64,000 nt of DNA, taken from assembly GCF_016909575.1 (NCBI RefSeq), contig NZ_JAFBGA010000001.1:186001-250000 (forward strand). Reading direction: 5' to 3'. A model generated the notes under the pieces. That model had not been told where the DNA came from. It saw only the letters and a list, made by a program, of their open reading frames with translations, and searched no databases. Source of the DNA: Streptomyces sp. HB132 (GTDB lineage: Bacteria > Actinomycetota > Actinomycetes > Streptomycetales > Streptomycetaceae). Made by a program: the position numbers and the translations under genes. This document shows positions 1 through 8,622 of the stretch, in pieces (the first letter of the stretch is position 1; every line of letters begins with the position of its first letter).

Positions 1-710
1 TCAACCACCTCACGGACGACGTCCTGCCCGACGCGGTCTCCGGCACCGCGGCGAACACCTACGTGACCGGTACGACGGCCGCCCAGGTCGACTTCCTGGA
101 CATCGTCTCCCGCCGGCTGCCCCTGATCATCGCCGTGGTCGTGGGACTCGCCTTCCTCGTCATCCTGGCCGTGTTCCGCGGGCTGCTCGTCGCGGTCAAG
201 GCGGCCGTGCTCAACGTGCTGTCGATCGCGGCCTCGTACGGGGTCGTGGTCGCCGTCTTCCAGTGGGGCTGGGGCGGGCCCGCGCTCGGGGTGTCGGGGG
301 ACGTACCGATCGAGAGCTACGTCCCGATGATGATGTTCGCCATCGTCTTCGGGCTCAGCATGGACTACGAGATCTTCCTGCTGTCCCGGATCCATGAGGC
401 GTGGCTGGCGACCAAGGACCCGAAGGCGAGCGTCGCGCACGCCCTGGAGATCACCGCGCGGGTGATCACGTGCGCCGCGCTGATCATGGTCAGCGTCTTC
501 GCCGCCTTCATCATCAGCGACAACATCGTCGTCAAGATGCTCGGTCTCGGCCTCGCGGTCAGCGTGCTCGTCGACGCCACCGTCGTACGGCTCCTGCTGG
601 TGCCCGCCGTGATGACCCTGCTCGGCCGCGCGGCCTGGTGGACGCCCCGGTGGCTGGACCGCATCCTGCCGCACCTCGACGCGGAAGGGGACGCGAAGGC
701 GCGGGGGTGA
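1..710 (+). CDS. MMPL family transporter, C-terminal part (5' end outside window)
   Basis: The reading frame is open from position 3 to the TGA at 708-710, so the gene enters from the left and only about 235 C-terminal residues are visible. They contain several hydrophobic helices and the motif GLSMDYEIFLLSRIHEAW, which is typical of MMPL/RND-type membrane proteins that move lipids, polyketides or other hydrophobic compounds out of the cell. The order of helix, DYEIFLLSR loop and three final helices ending in LLGRAAWW matches the end of the second RND half. A GTG at 63 is internal, because protein-like sequence continues upstream of it. The substrate cannot be told from this fragment. Confidence 0.9.
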   Translation, partial: NHLTDDVLPDAVSGTAANTYVTGTTAAQVDFLDIVSRRLPLIIAVVVGLAFLVILAVFRGLLVAVKAAVLNVLSIAASYGVVVAVFQWGWGGPALGVSGDVPIESYVPMMMFAIVFGLSMDYEIFLLSRIHEAWLATKDPKASVAHALEITARVITCAALIMVSVFAAFIISDNIVVKMLGLGLAVSVLVDATVVRLLLVPAVMTLLGRAAWWTPRWLDRILPHLDAEGDAKARG

Positions 711-742
711 CCCCGGGTCGGTGGTCACCGGCCCGGGGTCAC
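707..742. terminator. Bidirectional hairpin between MMPL and LPMO genes
   Basis: GTGACCCCGGG (707-717) pairs with CCCGGGGTCAC (732-742). Inside, CGGTG (719-723) pairs with CACCG (726-730) around a GT loop, so the element is an almost continuous hairpin with one mismatch. It begins at the MMPL stop codon and lies 17 bp from the end of the convergent LPMO gene. There is no U-tract, which is usual for high-GC actinomycete terminators. Confidence 0.7.
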
Positions 743-758
743 GCACGGCTCCTCGCGG

Positions 759-1745
759 TCAGTGGTTCTGCCCGGCCTGCCGGCGGCGGCGACGGCTCTG
801 GGTCACCGCTCCCGCCGCGAAGATCAGGGCGGCTCCCGTCAGCGAGACCGCTGTCGCGGCCGGCAGGTATCCGGCCGATGAGTCGTCGCTGGAGGCCACC
901 AGGGCCGCCCCGCCGACCGGGGCCGCGTGCCCGGCGTGCTCCGCGTGGGCCGGCACGGCCGGTGTCCCGGCCTTCTCCGCGGCCTCCGCCAGTTCGTCCG
1001 CCGACATCCGGCTGCCCTTCATGCCCGTGACCTGGCCGCTGCCGCCGTCGAAGACGATGTCGGAACAGGAGTAGAAGTTCTCCTGGCTGTCCGAGCGGAT
1101 CCAGTGGATGAAGAGCATGTGCTTGCCGGTCCTGCCCTGCGGGAGCTGGAGGTTCCAGTAGTAGTTGCCGCCGTCCGAGCCCGCGCCACCGGCCTGCGGC
1201 GGATTGTTCACGGTCTGGGTGAGCGTCAGGTCGTCCCACGCCAGGGGCTGGTCGGGCGTCCACCCGTTCTTGGTGATGTAGACGTCGAACTTGCCCGGGT
1301 GCGCGGCCCAGTTGCTGTACTTGACCTGCGTCGTGGAGCCTGCCGTGAGGTGTGTCGTCGGCCAGTCGCCGCGGGCCGCGTTGTACGAGGAGAAGTTGTA
1401 CGGACCGTTGTGGCCGCCGCTGCACAGCTCGCCGTCGGGGATGTACCCCTTGGTCCGTCCGCCGCCGTTGGAGTCCAGGACACCGAACCAGTTGTAGAGC
1501 GGCGTCGTGCCGGTCTGCGCGACCGCGGCGGCACAGGCCGGGTTCGACGGCATCTGGTTACCGCTCGCGATCATGTCCTTGTAGCAGAGGTAGCTGCGGG
1601 AGCCCGGCTCCATGGCGACGCCGTGGGCGGACGCGGGAGTGGGCAGTCCGGCCAGGGTGAGGGCCAGGAGGCCCGCTCCCAGGAAGCTCAGCGCGCGGGG
1701 GGCGCGTAACCGAGTGCTTCTCCGAACGGTGTTTCGCTTGGCCAT
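759..1745 (-). CDS. AA10 lytic polysaccharide monooxygenase, CelS2-like, membrane-anchored
   Basis: Copper-dependent enzyme that oxidatively cleaves crystalline polysaccharide outside the cell. The 328-residue product has a signal peptide ending PTPASA; cleavage after residue 40 exposes His41, the first ligand of the histidine brace, and NWAAHPG supplies the second (His149). SYLCYKD, LYNWFGVLDSN and NFYSCSDIVFDGG closely follow the cellulose-active CelS2/ScLPMO10C type rather than chitin-active AA10 enzymes. CelS2 carries a C-terminal CBM2; here that is replaced by an Ala/His-rich linker, a hydrophobic helix (about 297-316) and an RRRRR tail, so the enzyme should stay on the membrane. ATG 1745 is chosen because GAAGGAG precedes it at 1751-1760. 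A CebR-type box lies 217 bp upstream. Confidence 0.93.
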   Translation of the reverse strand: MAKRNTVRRSTRLRAPRALSFLGAGLLALTLAGLPTPASAHGVAMEPGSRSYLCYKDMIASGNQMPSNPACAAAVAQTGTTPLYNWFGVLDSNGGGRTKGYIPDGELCSGGHNGPYNFSSYNAARGDWPTTHLTAGSTTQVKYSNWAAHPGKFDVYITKNGWTPDQPLAWDDLTLTQTVNNPPQAGGAGSDGGNYYWNLQLPQGRTGKHMLFIHWIRSDSQENFYSCSDIVFDGGSGQVTGMKGSRMSADELAEAAEKAGTPAVPAHAEHAGHAAPVGGAALVASSDDSSAGYLPAATAVSLTGAALIFAAGAVTQSRRRRRQAGQNH

Positions 1746-2118
1746 GAGTTGGTCTCCTTCGGGATTCTCTGTTGGGGCAGATGACCCTGGTGGCCCCCAC
1801 GCGCAGGGAGCGCCGAGCGCCTGAGCGAGACGTGCCGGTACAGCCGGGCCGAAGACGTGCCGGGGCGGCGGGTGAGGCCCGTGGACCGGTTTCGTGCCGG
1901 CCCGTCCCGGGCCCCTGGCCGACCTGTCTTCGGCTCGTGCGGGTGGGGGGAGAGGGGCCCATGGGAGCGCTCCCAAAAAAGTAGCGCGGACGGGGTGGTC
2001 TGTAAACGCCCCGTGCAGTGACTGGCGCAACTTCCCGCACACGCACGGCAGTCGCGGCCGGTGACGGGTCCGGGCGCTGTACGCACAGCCGTGCCCGGCC
2101 CATCACCGGCCCGCAGGA
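1746..2118. other. Non-coding interval, LPMO leader and control region
   Basis: There is no convincing gene. On the LPMO side it carries the Shine-Dalgarno sequence (1751-1760) and, 217 bp upstream, the CebR-type palindrome. The remainder up to the end of the HelD-type gene (2119) holds no clear hairpin or ORF with normal codon use. Confidence 0.6.
1962..1975. promoter_or_regulatory. CebR-type operator TGGGAGCGCTCCCA
   Basis: A perfect 14-bp palindrome, TGGGAGCGCTCCCA, identical to the published binding site of CebR, the LacI-family cellobiose/cellotriose-responsive repressor of cellulolysis in Streptomyces. The only gene it can control by position is the LPMO at 759-1745. The A-run just beyond it (AAAAAA at 1975-1980) may be part of the promoter. 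The spacing implies a leader of roughly 200 nt or a promoter closer to the gene. Confidence 0.85.
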
Positions 2119-4176
2119 CTAGGCCAGTCGCTCCGGCAGTTCCGCAGCGTGCAGCACGACGAGGCCGGACACCGCTCGGGTCAGGGCCACGTACAGGCGG
2201 CGCAGGCCCGTGCGTTCGTCGGGTTCGCCGTCGACCACGGCCGCCGGTTCGTCGAGTACGACGTAGTCGTACTCCAGGCCCTTCGCCAGCGAGGCCGGGA
2301 CCAGGGTCAGCCGGGACTCGGCCGTCGTCTCCTGGCCGGGGGAGAGGAAGCTGTGGCCGGCCGCCGTCAGGGCCGCCGACAGCGCCGGGACGCGGGCGTC
2401 GGCGGCGATCAGGCCGATCGAGCCCTCCTGGCGCAGCGACTCCTCGCACGCCGCCACCACCGCCGCCTCCAGATCCGCCGCGCCCACCTCACGCACCGAG
2501 AGGGAGCCGGGCGCCTCACGCACCGACTCCACCGGGGCCAGACCCGGCGAGATCGCGGGGAGCAGCCGGGAGGCGTACGCGATCACCTCGCGCGGCACAC
2601 GGAAGCCGGCCGTCAGCTCCTCCACCACCGCGTCCGCCTTGCCCAGATGGAACAGCGCCTGCTCCCAGCTCCCCGTCGACCACGGCGTCGTCCCCTGCGC
2701 CAGGTCTCCTAGCACCGTCGCCGAGCCGGTCGAGCAGCGGCGGCCCACCGCGCGGTACTGCATCGGGGACAGGTCCTGGGCCTCGTCGATGACGACATGG
2801 CCCAGCGAGTGCGTCCGTGCCACCAGGTCGGCGGCCTCGTCGACCAGGACCGCGTCCGCCGCCGTCCACTTCACCGACTTCACGCTGCGAGCCGGCCTGG
2901 TCATCAGGATCTGCTTCTGCTCGTCGTCGGTGAGGAGCCCCTCCGCGTGCGCGGCCAGGAATTCCGCGTCCGTCAGGATCCGCAGCACGAGCTTCGCCGG
3001 GTCGACCGCCGGCCAGATCGCCTTGACGGCCGCCTTCACCGCCGGATTGCGTGCGACGGCGTTCTGCACCCGGTCGTCCGGTGCCTCGCCCGCCTCTTCC
3101 ATCCGTACGAGGACGGCGTGCGCGATGCGCTGCGGAAGCGCCTCGTGGGCGGCCCCGTACCGCATGTCCCGGGCCAGCAGCTCACCGACCATCTCCTCGA
3201 CCTCGTAGGCCGGGATCCGCCAGCGGCGTGAGCCGCGCACCACCACGACCGGCTCCGACGGGGGCGTCACGTGCGAGCGGATCGCCCGCCGCAGGACCTC
3301 GGCCATCCGCGCGTCGCCCTTGATCACTGCGGCGGCGGATTCGTCGGTGCCGCGCACCTCGACGCGTGCCGCCACCAGGTCCTCGACGGTGGCCTGCCGC
3401 ACCTCCAGCTCGCCGAGCGCCGGCAGGACCTGCTCGATGTAGTGGAGGAAAGACCGGTTCGGACCGACGACGAGGGTGCCGGTGCGGGCGAGGCGCTCGC
3501 GGTGCGCGTAGAGGAGGTAGGCGACACGGTGCAGGCCGACGGCCGTCTTTCCGGTGCCGGGGCCTCCCTGGACGCAGACCGTTCCGCCGAGACCGCTTCG
3601 GACGATCTCGTCCTGCTCGGGCTGGATCGTCGCCACGATGTCGCGCATCGGGCCCACACGGGGCCGCTCGATCTCCGCCTGGAGGAGCTTGCTGGTCTGC
3701 TCGGTCTCCGTGGGGTCGGCGAGGTGCTCGTCCTCGTACGCGGTGAGCTCGCCGCCCGTGTAGCCGAAGCGACGGCGGTGGTCGACGTCCAGCGGGTTTT
3801 TCCTGGAAGCCTGGTAGAACGGCTGGGAGACCGGCGCGCGCCAGTCGATGACCATGGGGTCGCCGTGGGCGTCGTGGACGTGGCGGCGCCCGATGTAGAA
3901 CCGTTCCCCCTGCGAGCCCTCCGCCTTCTCGGCGCCGACCACGTGCAGGTAGTCGAGGCGCCCGAAGAACAGCGGGGTGTGGGAGAGATCGGCGAGCGCC
4001 TTGATGCGGTCGTCGATCTGCGACTGGAGGACCGCCGCGTTGACCCAGTTCGCGGTGACGTCGCGGATGTCGAGCGCCTGCACGTCCTCGCGCATGGCGC
4101 GCAGCGCGGCACGGGACGCGGCGAGGTGCGCCCGCTCCCTGACCAGTGGATTGCTTGACTCTTCGTGCGCGGGCAC
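2119..4176 (-). CDS. helD: HelD-family ATPase (RNA polymerase recycling, UvrD/Rep-like)
   Basis: The 685-residue protein has the layout of actinobacterial HelD/HelR: an N-terminal coiled-coil-forming arm (1-100, rich in Arg/Ala/Glu), then a split SF1 helicase core with Walker A GGPGTGKT at 204-211, Walker B in HVVIDEAQDLSP, and late motifs TLVPASLAKGLEYDYVVLDEP and RRLYVALTRA. Family members bind stalled RNA polymerase and release it from nucleic acid; in some Streptomyces this protects against rifamycins. GTG 4176 is preceded by GGAGG on the minus strand. I looked for a GGGGC...GCCCC rifamycin-associated element upstream and saw none, so a role in constitutive recycling is at least as likely as resistance. 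Confidence 0.9.
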   Translation of the reverse strand: MPAHEESSNPLVRERAHLAASRAALRAMREDVQALDIRDVTANWVNAAVLQSQIDDRIKALADLSHTPLFFGRLDYLHVVGAEKAEGSQGERFYIGRRHVHDAHGDPMVIDWRAPVSQPFYQASRKNPLDVDHRRRFGYTGGELTAYEDEHLADPTETEQTSKLLQAEIERPRVGPMRDIVATIQPEQDEIVRSGLGGTVCVQGGPGTGKTAVGLHRVAYLLYAHRERLARTGTLVVGPNRSFLHYIEQVLPALGELEVRQATVEDLVAARVEVRGTDESAAAVIKGDARMAEVLRRAIRSHVTPPSEPVVVVRGSRRWRIPAYEVEEMVGELLARDMRYGAAHEALPQRIAHAVLVRMEEAGEAPDDRVQNAVARNPAVKAAVKAIWPAVDPAKLVLRILTDAEFLAAHAEGLLTDDEQKQILMTRPARSVKSVKWTAADAVLVDEAADLVARTHSLGHVVIDEAQDLSPMQYRAVGRRCSTGSATVLGDLAQGTTPWSTGSWEQALFHLGKADAVVEELTAGFRVPREVIAYASRLLPAISPGLAPVESVREAPGSLSVREVGAADLEAAVVAACEESLRQEGSIGLIAADARVPALSAALTAAGHSFLSPGQETTAESRLTLVPASLAKGLEYDYVVLDEPAAVVDGEPDERTGLRRLYVALTRAVSGLVVLHAAELPERLA

Positions 4177-4529
4177 GGTGTTGCCTCCGGCTTTTCGACG
4201 CAGGACGGCGGACAGGGCTCACCGCCCGGTCCGCTCGGGGACGTACACACAGAGAGGCGCACGCGGGTGTGCGCGTGCGGCTGTTGTCGGCCGGTTTCCG
4301 TCCGGTCGGCGGCGCTCCCCCGGCTGCCGGCCGCGCGGAAGGGCGGCCGGTACCACGGTTCGGGAGGCGGGCAGACCGGCGATTGTATAGACCGCGGCCG
4401 CCGGGGGCGAACGAATAAAGGATCAGGCCGTGTCCGCCCCGTAGGGGACGGGTCCGTCTTCCGGCCGACCCGGGCCCGCACCTTCCTCGGCCGGCCGGCC
4501 GATGCCGCGACGCGGCCCGGCGGAGCACC
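4177..4529. other. Non-coding divergent region between helD and a small ORF
   Basis: Contains no convincing gene. On the minus strand TATACAAT (complement of 4382-4389) is the only AT-rich hexamer block and is a plausible -10 for helD, which would give a leader of about 200 nt. A GT-rich alternating stretch (about 4245-4275) stands out but has no assigned role. Confidence 0.4.
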
Positions 4530-4730
4530 ATGGAAGGCATGAGCACCCTTTACGTGAACCCCCGCAGGACCGGTCCCGCGCACGGCGCGACCGCGGCCAC
4601 CGGGCACCCGTACAGTCACCGGGTGGGAAACGCGATGCGCGCCGTCTCGGTCTACGCACGCACCGCGTTCGGTGTGGCCGTCCTCGGCGAGTACGCGGAG
4701 GAGGCGGGCGTCGTCCGCCGCCACCGCTGA
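4530..4730 (+). CDS. Small hypothetical protein, 66 aa
   Basis: I do not recognise a family. The frame has normal Streptomyces codon use throughout (nearly all third positions G or C) and CGGAG at 4521-4525 sits 4 nt before the ATG, so it is probably translated. A second in-frame ATG at 4539 is too close to GGAAGG to be the better start. The product is basic at its N-terminal half and ends in RRHR; there is a moderately hydrophobic segment (VSVYARTAFGVAVLGEYA), too polar for a sure membrane helix. It converges on the XPB helicase gene with 28 bp between stops. Confidence 0.5.
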   Translation: MEGMSTLYVNPRRTGPAHGATAATGHPYSHRVGNAMRAVSVYARTAFGVAVLGEYAEEAGVVRRHR

Positions 4731-4758
4731 GCCCGGGCGGGCCCCGCCCGTGGCCCCG

Positions 4759-6402
4759 TCAGCTCTCCGTCAGCAGCTCGTCCGCGTCGACGATCCGGTA
4801 CGCGTACCCCTGCTCGGCCAGGAACCGCTGGCGGTGCGCCGCGAAGTCCTGGTCGATGGTGTCGCGGGCGACCACCGAGTAGAACCGCGCCTCGTGCCCG
4901 TCCGCCTTCGGCCGCAGCACCCGGCCGAGCCGCTGGGCCTCCTCCTGGCGCGAACCGAACGTCCCGGACACCTGGATGGCGACCGTCGCCTCCGGAAGGT
5001 CGATCGAGAAGTTCGCGACCTTCGACACGACCAGCACGCTGATCTCGCCCTCGCGGAACGCGCCGAACAGCTTCTCCCGCTGCGCGTTGCTGGTCTCGCC
5101 CTTGATCACCGGGGCGTTCAGGTGTTCGCCGAGCTCGTCGAGCTGGTCGATGTACTGCCCGATGACGAGGGTCTGCTCCCCCTGGTGCTTGCGTACGAGC
5201 GCCTCGGTGACCTTGCGCTTCGTGTCGGTCGTCGCGCAGAACCGGTACTTCTCCTCGGCCTCGGCCGTCGCGTAGGCGAGGCGCTCCGAGTCCGTGAGGT
5301 TCACGCGGACCTCGACGCAGTCGGCGGGCGCGATGTAGCCCTGCGCCTCGATCTCCTTCCACGGTGCGTCGAACCGCTTGGGCCCGATGAGCGAGAAGAC
5401 GTCCGACTCGCGCCCGTCCTCGCGCACCAGCGTCGCGGTGAGTCCGAGGCGGCGGCGGGCCTGGAGGTCGGCGGTGAACTTGAAGACGGGCGCGGGCAGC
5501 AGGTGCACCTCGTCGTAGATCACGAGCCCCCAGTCGCGGGAGTCGAACAGCTCCAGGTGCGGGTAGATGCCCTTACGGCGGGTGGTCAGCACCTGGTAGG
5601 TGGCGATGGTGACGGGCCGGATCTCCTTGCGGGTCCCGCTGTACTCGCCGATCTCGTCCTCGGTCAGCGAGGTCCGCTTCACCAGTTCGTGCTTCCACTG
5701 CCGGGCGGAGACGGTGTTGGTGACCAGGATCAGCGTGGTCGCCTTGGCCTCGGCCATGGCACCGGCTCCGACCAGCGTCTTGCCCGCGCCGCAGGGGAGG
5801 ACGACGACGCCGGAGCCGCCGTGCCAGAACCCGTCGACGGCCTGCCTCTGGTACGGGCGCAGTGCCCAGCCGTCCTGGTCGAGCTCGATCGGGTGCGCCT
5901 CGCCGTCGACGTAACCGGCGAGGTCCTCGGCCGGCCAGCCCAGCTTCAGCAGAGTCTGCTTGATCTGGCCGCGCTCGGAGGGGTGCACGGCCACGGTGTC
6001 CGGGTCGAGGCGCGCCCCCACGAGCGGCTGGACCTTCTTCGAGCGGAGGATCTCCTCCAGCACCGGTCGGTCGTTCGAGGTCAGCACCAGCCCGTGGACC
6101 GGGTGCTTGGACAGGGTGAGACGGCCGTACCGCGCCATCGTCTCGGCGATGTCGACGAGGAGGGCGTGCGGCACGGGGTAGCGCGAGTACTCCACGAGCG
6201 CGTCCACGACCTGCTCGGCGTCGTGGCCCGCGGCGCGGGCGTTCCACAGGCCGAGCGGGGTCACGCGGTAGGTGTGGATGTGCTCGGGGGCACGCTCCAG
6301 CTCGGCGAAGGGTGCGATGACACGGCGGCAGGCCTCGGCCTGCTCGTGGTCGACTTCGAGGAGCAGCGTCTTGTCGCTCTGGACGATGAGGGGTCCGGTC
6401 AC
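4759..6402 (-). CDS. xpb: XPB/Rad25-type DNA repair helicase
   Basis: A 547-residue SF2 helicase of the bacterial XPB family, an ATP-dependent 3'-5' DNA translocase related to the TFIIH subunit. Residues about 45-165 form the XPB N-terminal damage-recognition-like domain (RVTPLGLWNARAAGH, SRYPVP, LEEILRSKK). The motor follows: LPCGAGKT (Walker A, 202-209), YDEVH (Walker B, 296-300), GLTATLVREDG (motif III with the RED signature of XPB), QYIDQL and QRLGRVLRPK (motif VI). GTG 6402 is chosen because the product then has the usual family length and AAAGGG lies about 10 nt upstream; the frame stays open further upstream but without protein-like sequence. A paralogous N-terminal domain occurs in the gene at 8623-11088. 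Confidence 0.92.
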   Translation of the reverse strand: MTGPLIVQSDKTLLLEVDHEQAEACRRVIAPFAELERAPEHIHTYRVTPLGLWNARAAGHDAEQVVDALVEYSRYPVPHALLVDIAETMARYGRLTLSKHPVHGLVLTSNDRPVLEEILRSKKVQPLVGARLDPDTVAVHPSERGQIKQTLLKLGWPAEDLAGYVDGEAHPIELDQDGWALRPYQRQAVDGFWHGGSGVVVLPCGAGKTLVGAGAMAEAKATTLILVTNTVSARQWKHELVKRTSLTEDEIGEYSGTRKEIRPVTIATYQVLTTRRKGIYPHLELFDSRDWGLVIYDEVHLLPAPVFKFTADLQARRRLGLTATLVREDGRESDVFSLIGPKRFDAPWKEIEAQGYIAPADCVEVRVNLTDSERLAYATAEAEEKYRFCATTDTKRKVTEALVRKHQGEQTLVIGQYIDQLDELGEHLNAPVIKGETSNAQREKLFGAFREGEISVLVVSKVANFSIDLPEATVAIQVSGTFGSRQEEAQRLGRVLRPKADGHEARFYSVVARDTIDQDFAAHRQRFLAEQGYAYRIVDADELLTES

Positions 6403-6672
6403 GCGCGTCGGCCCTTTCCGGCGTGGGGTGGCCGCCCGGGTGCGAACGGTCAAACGTCCAGTGTGCCGCATCGGCCGCGAACGGGCTGGGCCCGTGCGCG
6501 CTTCGTACCCCGTCGTCGTCCGGACGCCGCCGGTGAGGAGTGCGGGTGTCCGGTGCGTGATCGGGGGCTCTGGATGCCGGCACCGGGCGTACGTATCGTT
6601 GGACCGCCTGTGACGTACGTCATGGTGCGACGACGTCCGTCCTCGCGGGGGCGGACCGGCGGATGGAGTGGG

Positions 6673-7656
6673 ATGACGGGGGTCGAGCAGCGCATCGAGA
6701 TCGTGCGGGCGTCCGAGGAGCACCTGGACGCGATCGTCGAGTTAGCGGAGTCGCGCACGCTGGTTCCGGGCGATCCGGCCGCCGGCCGGGACGGATTCCT
6801 GGTCTCGGCGTTCACCGAGGATGTCTACAGACAGCGCCTGACCGGCGCTGAGCACTTCTGGGTCGCGGTCAAGGGATCAGACGTCCTGGGTTTCCTGATG
6901 GCGTACAGCGACACCCAGGTGGAAGCCGACGAGTGGCTGAACAACCGGATCAAGACGGCCCTGGGCCACTTCCTGGTGATCAAGCAGATCTGTGTGGCCC
7001 GGGAGACGGCCAGACAGGGGGTGGCCTCGCTCCTCTACCACCACGTCCTCCAGCAGTGGCAGAGCTCACCGGTGATCGCCGCGGTGGTCTGTGAGCCGCC
7101 GAACACCGCGTCGACCGGTTTTCACCGCAAGCTGGGGTTCGAGGAGCTGACCCGGCTCACCCCGCCCGACGGCCGCCGGCGCATGGTCTGGGTGTGGCGC
7201 AAGCCCAGGGAGCCGATGCTGCAGGCCCAGTACGCGATAGCGGTGGACCTCTACAAGCACGAGGACACCACCAACTGGCACAAGCTGAACAACTTCTTCT
7301 ACATCACCGCCGCCCTGGCGGCGGGGCTCGCGGTGACCCTGGGCAAGGAGAACGAGGCCGAGAACTACGCGACGGGCCTCGGGGTGATCATCGCCGTCAT
7401 CGGACTGCTGACGTCCCTCGCCTTCTCCCAGATGCTGCGCTTCGGCCGCCGCTACCTCCTGAGCCGCAAGCGCGCGGCCATGGAACTGGAGGAGTACATG
7501 GCCTGGCACGGAGGTCAGCGCATAGTCGGCAGGGAGGCCGGTGACGCCGGCATGGGCTGGCTGCGCAGTTCCCCCACCGGCATGATCATGATCGCCCTGC
7601 CGTCCCTGGTCGGCGCGTGCTGGGCCGTGCTGCTGGTCATGTTCCTCTGGCCCTGA
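6673..7656 (+). CDS. GNAT acetyltransferase fused to a transmembrane domain
   Basis: The 327-residue product has two parts. Residues 5-175 are a GNAT fold: ICVARETARQGVASLLYHHV (105-124) is the acetyl-CoA-binding strand-helix, and NTASTGFHRKLGFE (144-157) is the usual late motif. Residues 182-327 are a separate domain with a charged lead-in (YKHEDTTNWHKLNNFFYI), a helix pair (about 207-223 and 234-253), a cytoplasmic Arg/Lys/Glu-rich helix (254-285), and a final membrane helix (302-325). The helix pair resembles in layout the SLATT/2TM modules of bacterial conflict systems, but I cannot confirm homology. GGAG just upstream supports ATG 6673. The acetyl acceptor is unknown. Confidence 0.82.
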   Translation: MTGVEQRIEIVRASEEHLDAIVELAESRTLVPGDPAAGRDGFLVSAFTEDVYRQRLTGAEHFWVAVKGSDVLGFLMAYSDTQVEADEWLNNRIKTALGHFLVIKQICVARETARQGVASLLYHHVLQQWQSSPVIAAVVCEPPNTASTGFHRKLGFEELTRLTPPDGRRRMVWVWRKPREPMLQAQYAIAVDLYKHEDTTNWHKLNNFFYITAALAAGLAVTLGKENEAENYATGLGVIIAVIGLLTSLAFSQMLRFGRRYLLSRKRAAMELEEYMAWHGGQRIVGREAGDAGMGWLRSSPTGMIMIALPSLVGACWAVLLVMFLWP

Positions 7657-7761
7657 CCGGGCGGACGTCCGACAGCGGCCGTCTCCGGCGGCCGCTCGTC
7701 CGCACCCCGGCGGCCGTGGCGGACCGCGAGGACGAGCCCGTCGAGCCCGTAGCGTGAGGGG

Positions 7762-8547
7762 ATGGACGACACGGAGCCGGGGGGTGCGGTGCCGGGCCCA
7801 GGTGACCGGGAGTTCCCGGCGCACCACGCGCCCCGGTGCGCCGGGCTCGGTGAGCTGGACGCGCTCCTCACGGGGTGCCGCGCCTGTCCCCGGCTGGTGG
7901 CCTGGCGGGAGGAGGCCGCGGCGGTCAAGCGCGCGGCCTTCCAGGACCAGGACTACTGGGGGCGGCCCGTGCCCGGGTTCGGGCCCTCGGACGCGGCGGT
8001 GGCGGTGGTGGGGCTCGCGCCCGCCGCGCACGGGGGCAACCGGACGGGCCGGATGTTCACGGGCGACGCGGCCGGCGACTTCCTCTTCGCCGCCCTGCAC
8101 GCCGTGGGCCTGGCCTCGCAACCGACCTCGGAGCACACCGGGGACGGGCTCACCCTGCACGGTGTGCGGCTCACCTCCCCGGTGCACTGCGCGCCCCCGG
8201 CGAACAGGCCCACCCCGGGGGAACGCGACACCTGCCGTCCGTGGCTGGCCGCCGAACTGGACCTGCTGAGCCCGGGGCTGCGCGCGGTGGTGGTGCTCGG
8301 CGGGTTCGGCTGGCAGGCCCTGCTCCCCGCGCTGGTGGAGGCGGGCCGGCACGTGCCGCGCCCGCGTCCCGCCTTCGGCCACGGCGCGCACGTCGTGCTG
8401 CCCGCCACGGAGGGCGGGCAGGAGTTGCACCTGCTGGGCAGCTACCACCCGAGTCAGCGCAACACGTTCACGGGCCGGCTCACCATGCCGATGCTCATCG
8501 ACGTGCTCCGTGAGGCGGCGGCCCTCGGCGGCATCCCGGTGCCCTGA
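7762..8547 (+). CDS. udgB: Uracil-DNA glycosylase, family 5 (UdgB)
   Basis: Base-excision repair enzyme removing uracil and other deaminated bases from DNA. The 261-residue product has the family 5 motif [19 protein letters not shown] (84-102), which lacks the usual catalytic acid in motif 1, and the C-terminal motif [12 protein letters not shown] (229-240). Cys39, Cys42, Cys143 and Cys158 fit the four iron-sulfur ligands of families 4 and 5. There is no good Shine-Dalgarno spacing, but TAGCGT at 7750-7755 lies 6 nt before the ATG, so a leaderless transcript is likely. It converges on the WYL/XPB-domain gene. Confidence 0.93.
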   Translation: MDDTEPGGAVPGPGDREFPAHHAPRCAGLGELDALLTGCRACPRLVAWREEAAAVKRAAFQDQDYWGRPVPGFGPSDAAVAVVGLAPAAHGGNRTGRMFTGDAAGDFLFAALHAVGLASQPTSEHTGDGLTLHGVRLTSPVHCAPPANRPTPGERDTCRPWLAAELDLLSPGLRAVVVLGGFGWQALLPALVEAGRHVPRPRPAFGHGAHVVLPATEGGQELHLLGSYHPSQRNTFTGRLTMPMLIDVLREAAALGGIPVP

Positions 8548-8622
8548 CGGGGGTTCCCCGGGCCGACCGGTGGTCAGGAACGGTCGGGGGAGAGGGAGGT
8601 CGCGTCGGCAGGACTCCCGGGG

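Noticed and set aside
4177..4529. Rifamycin-associated element upstream of the HelD gene
   Set aside because: I looked for a GGGGC...GCCCC-type inverted repeat near the -10 and saw none, so a HelR-like rifamycin-inducible assignment is not supported.
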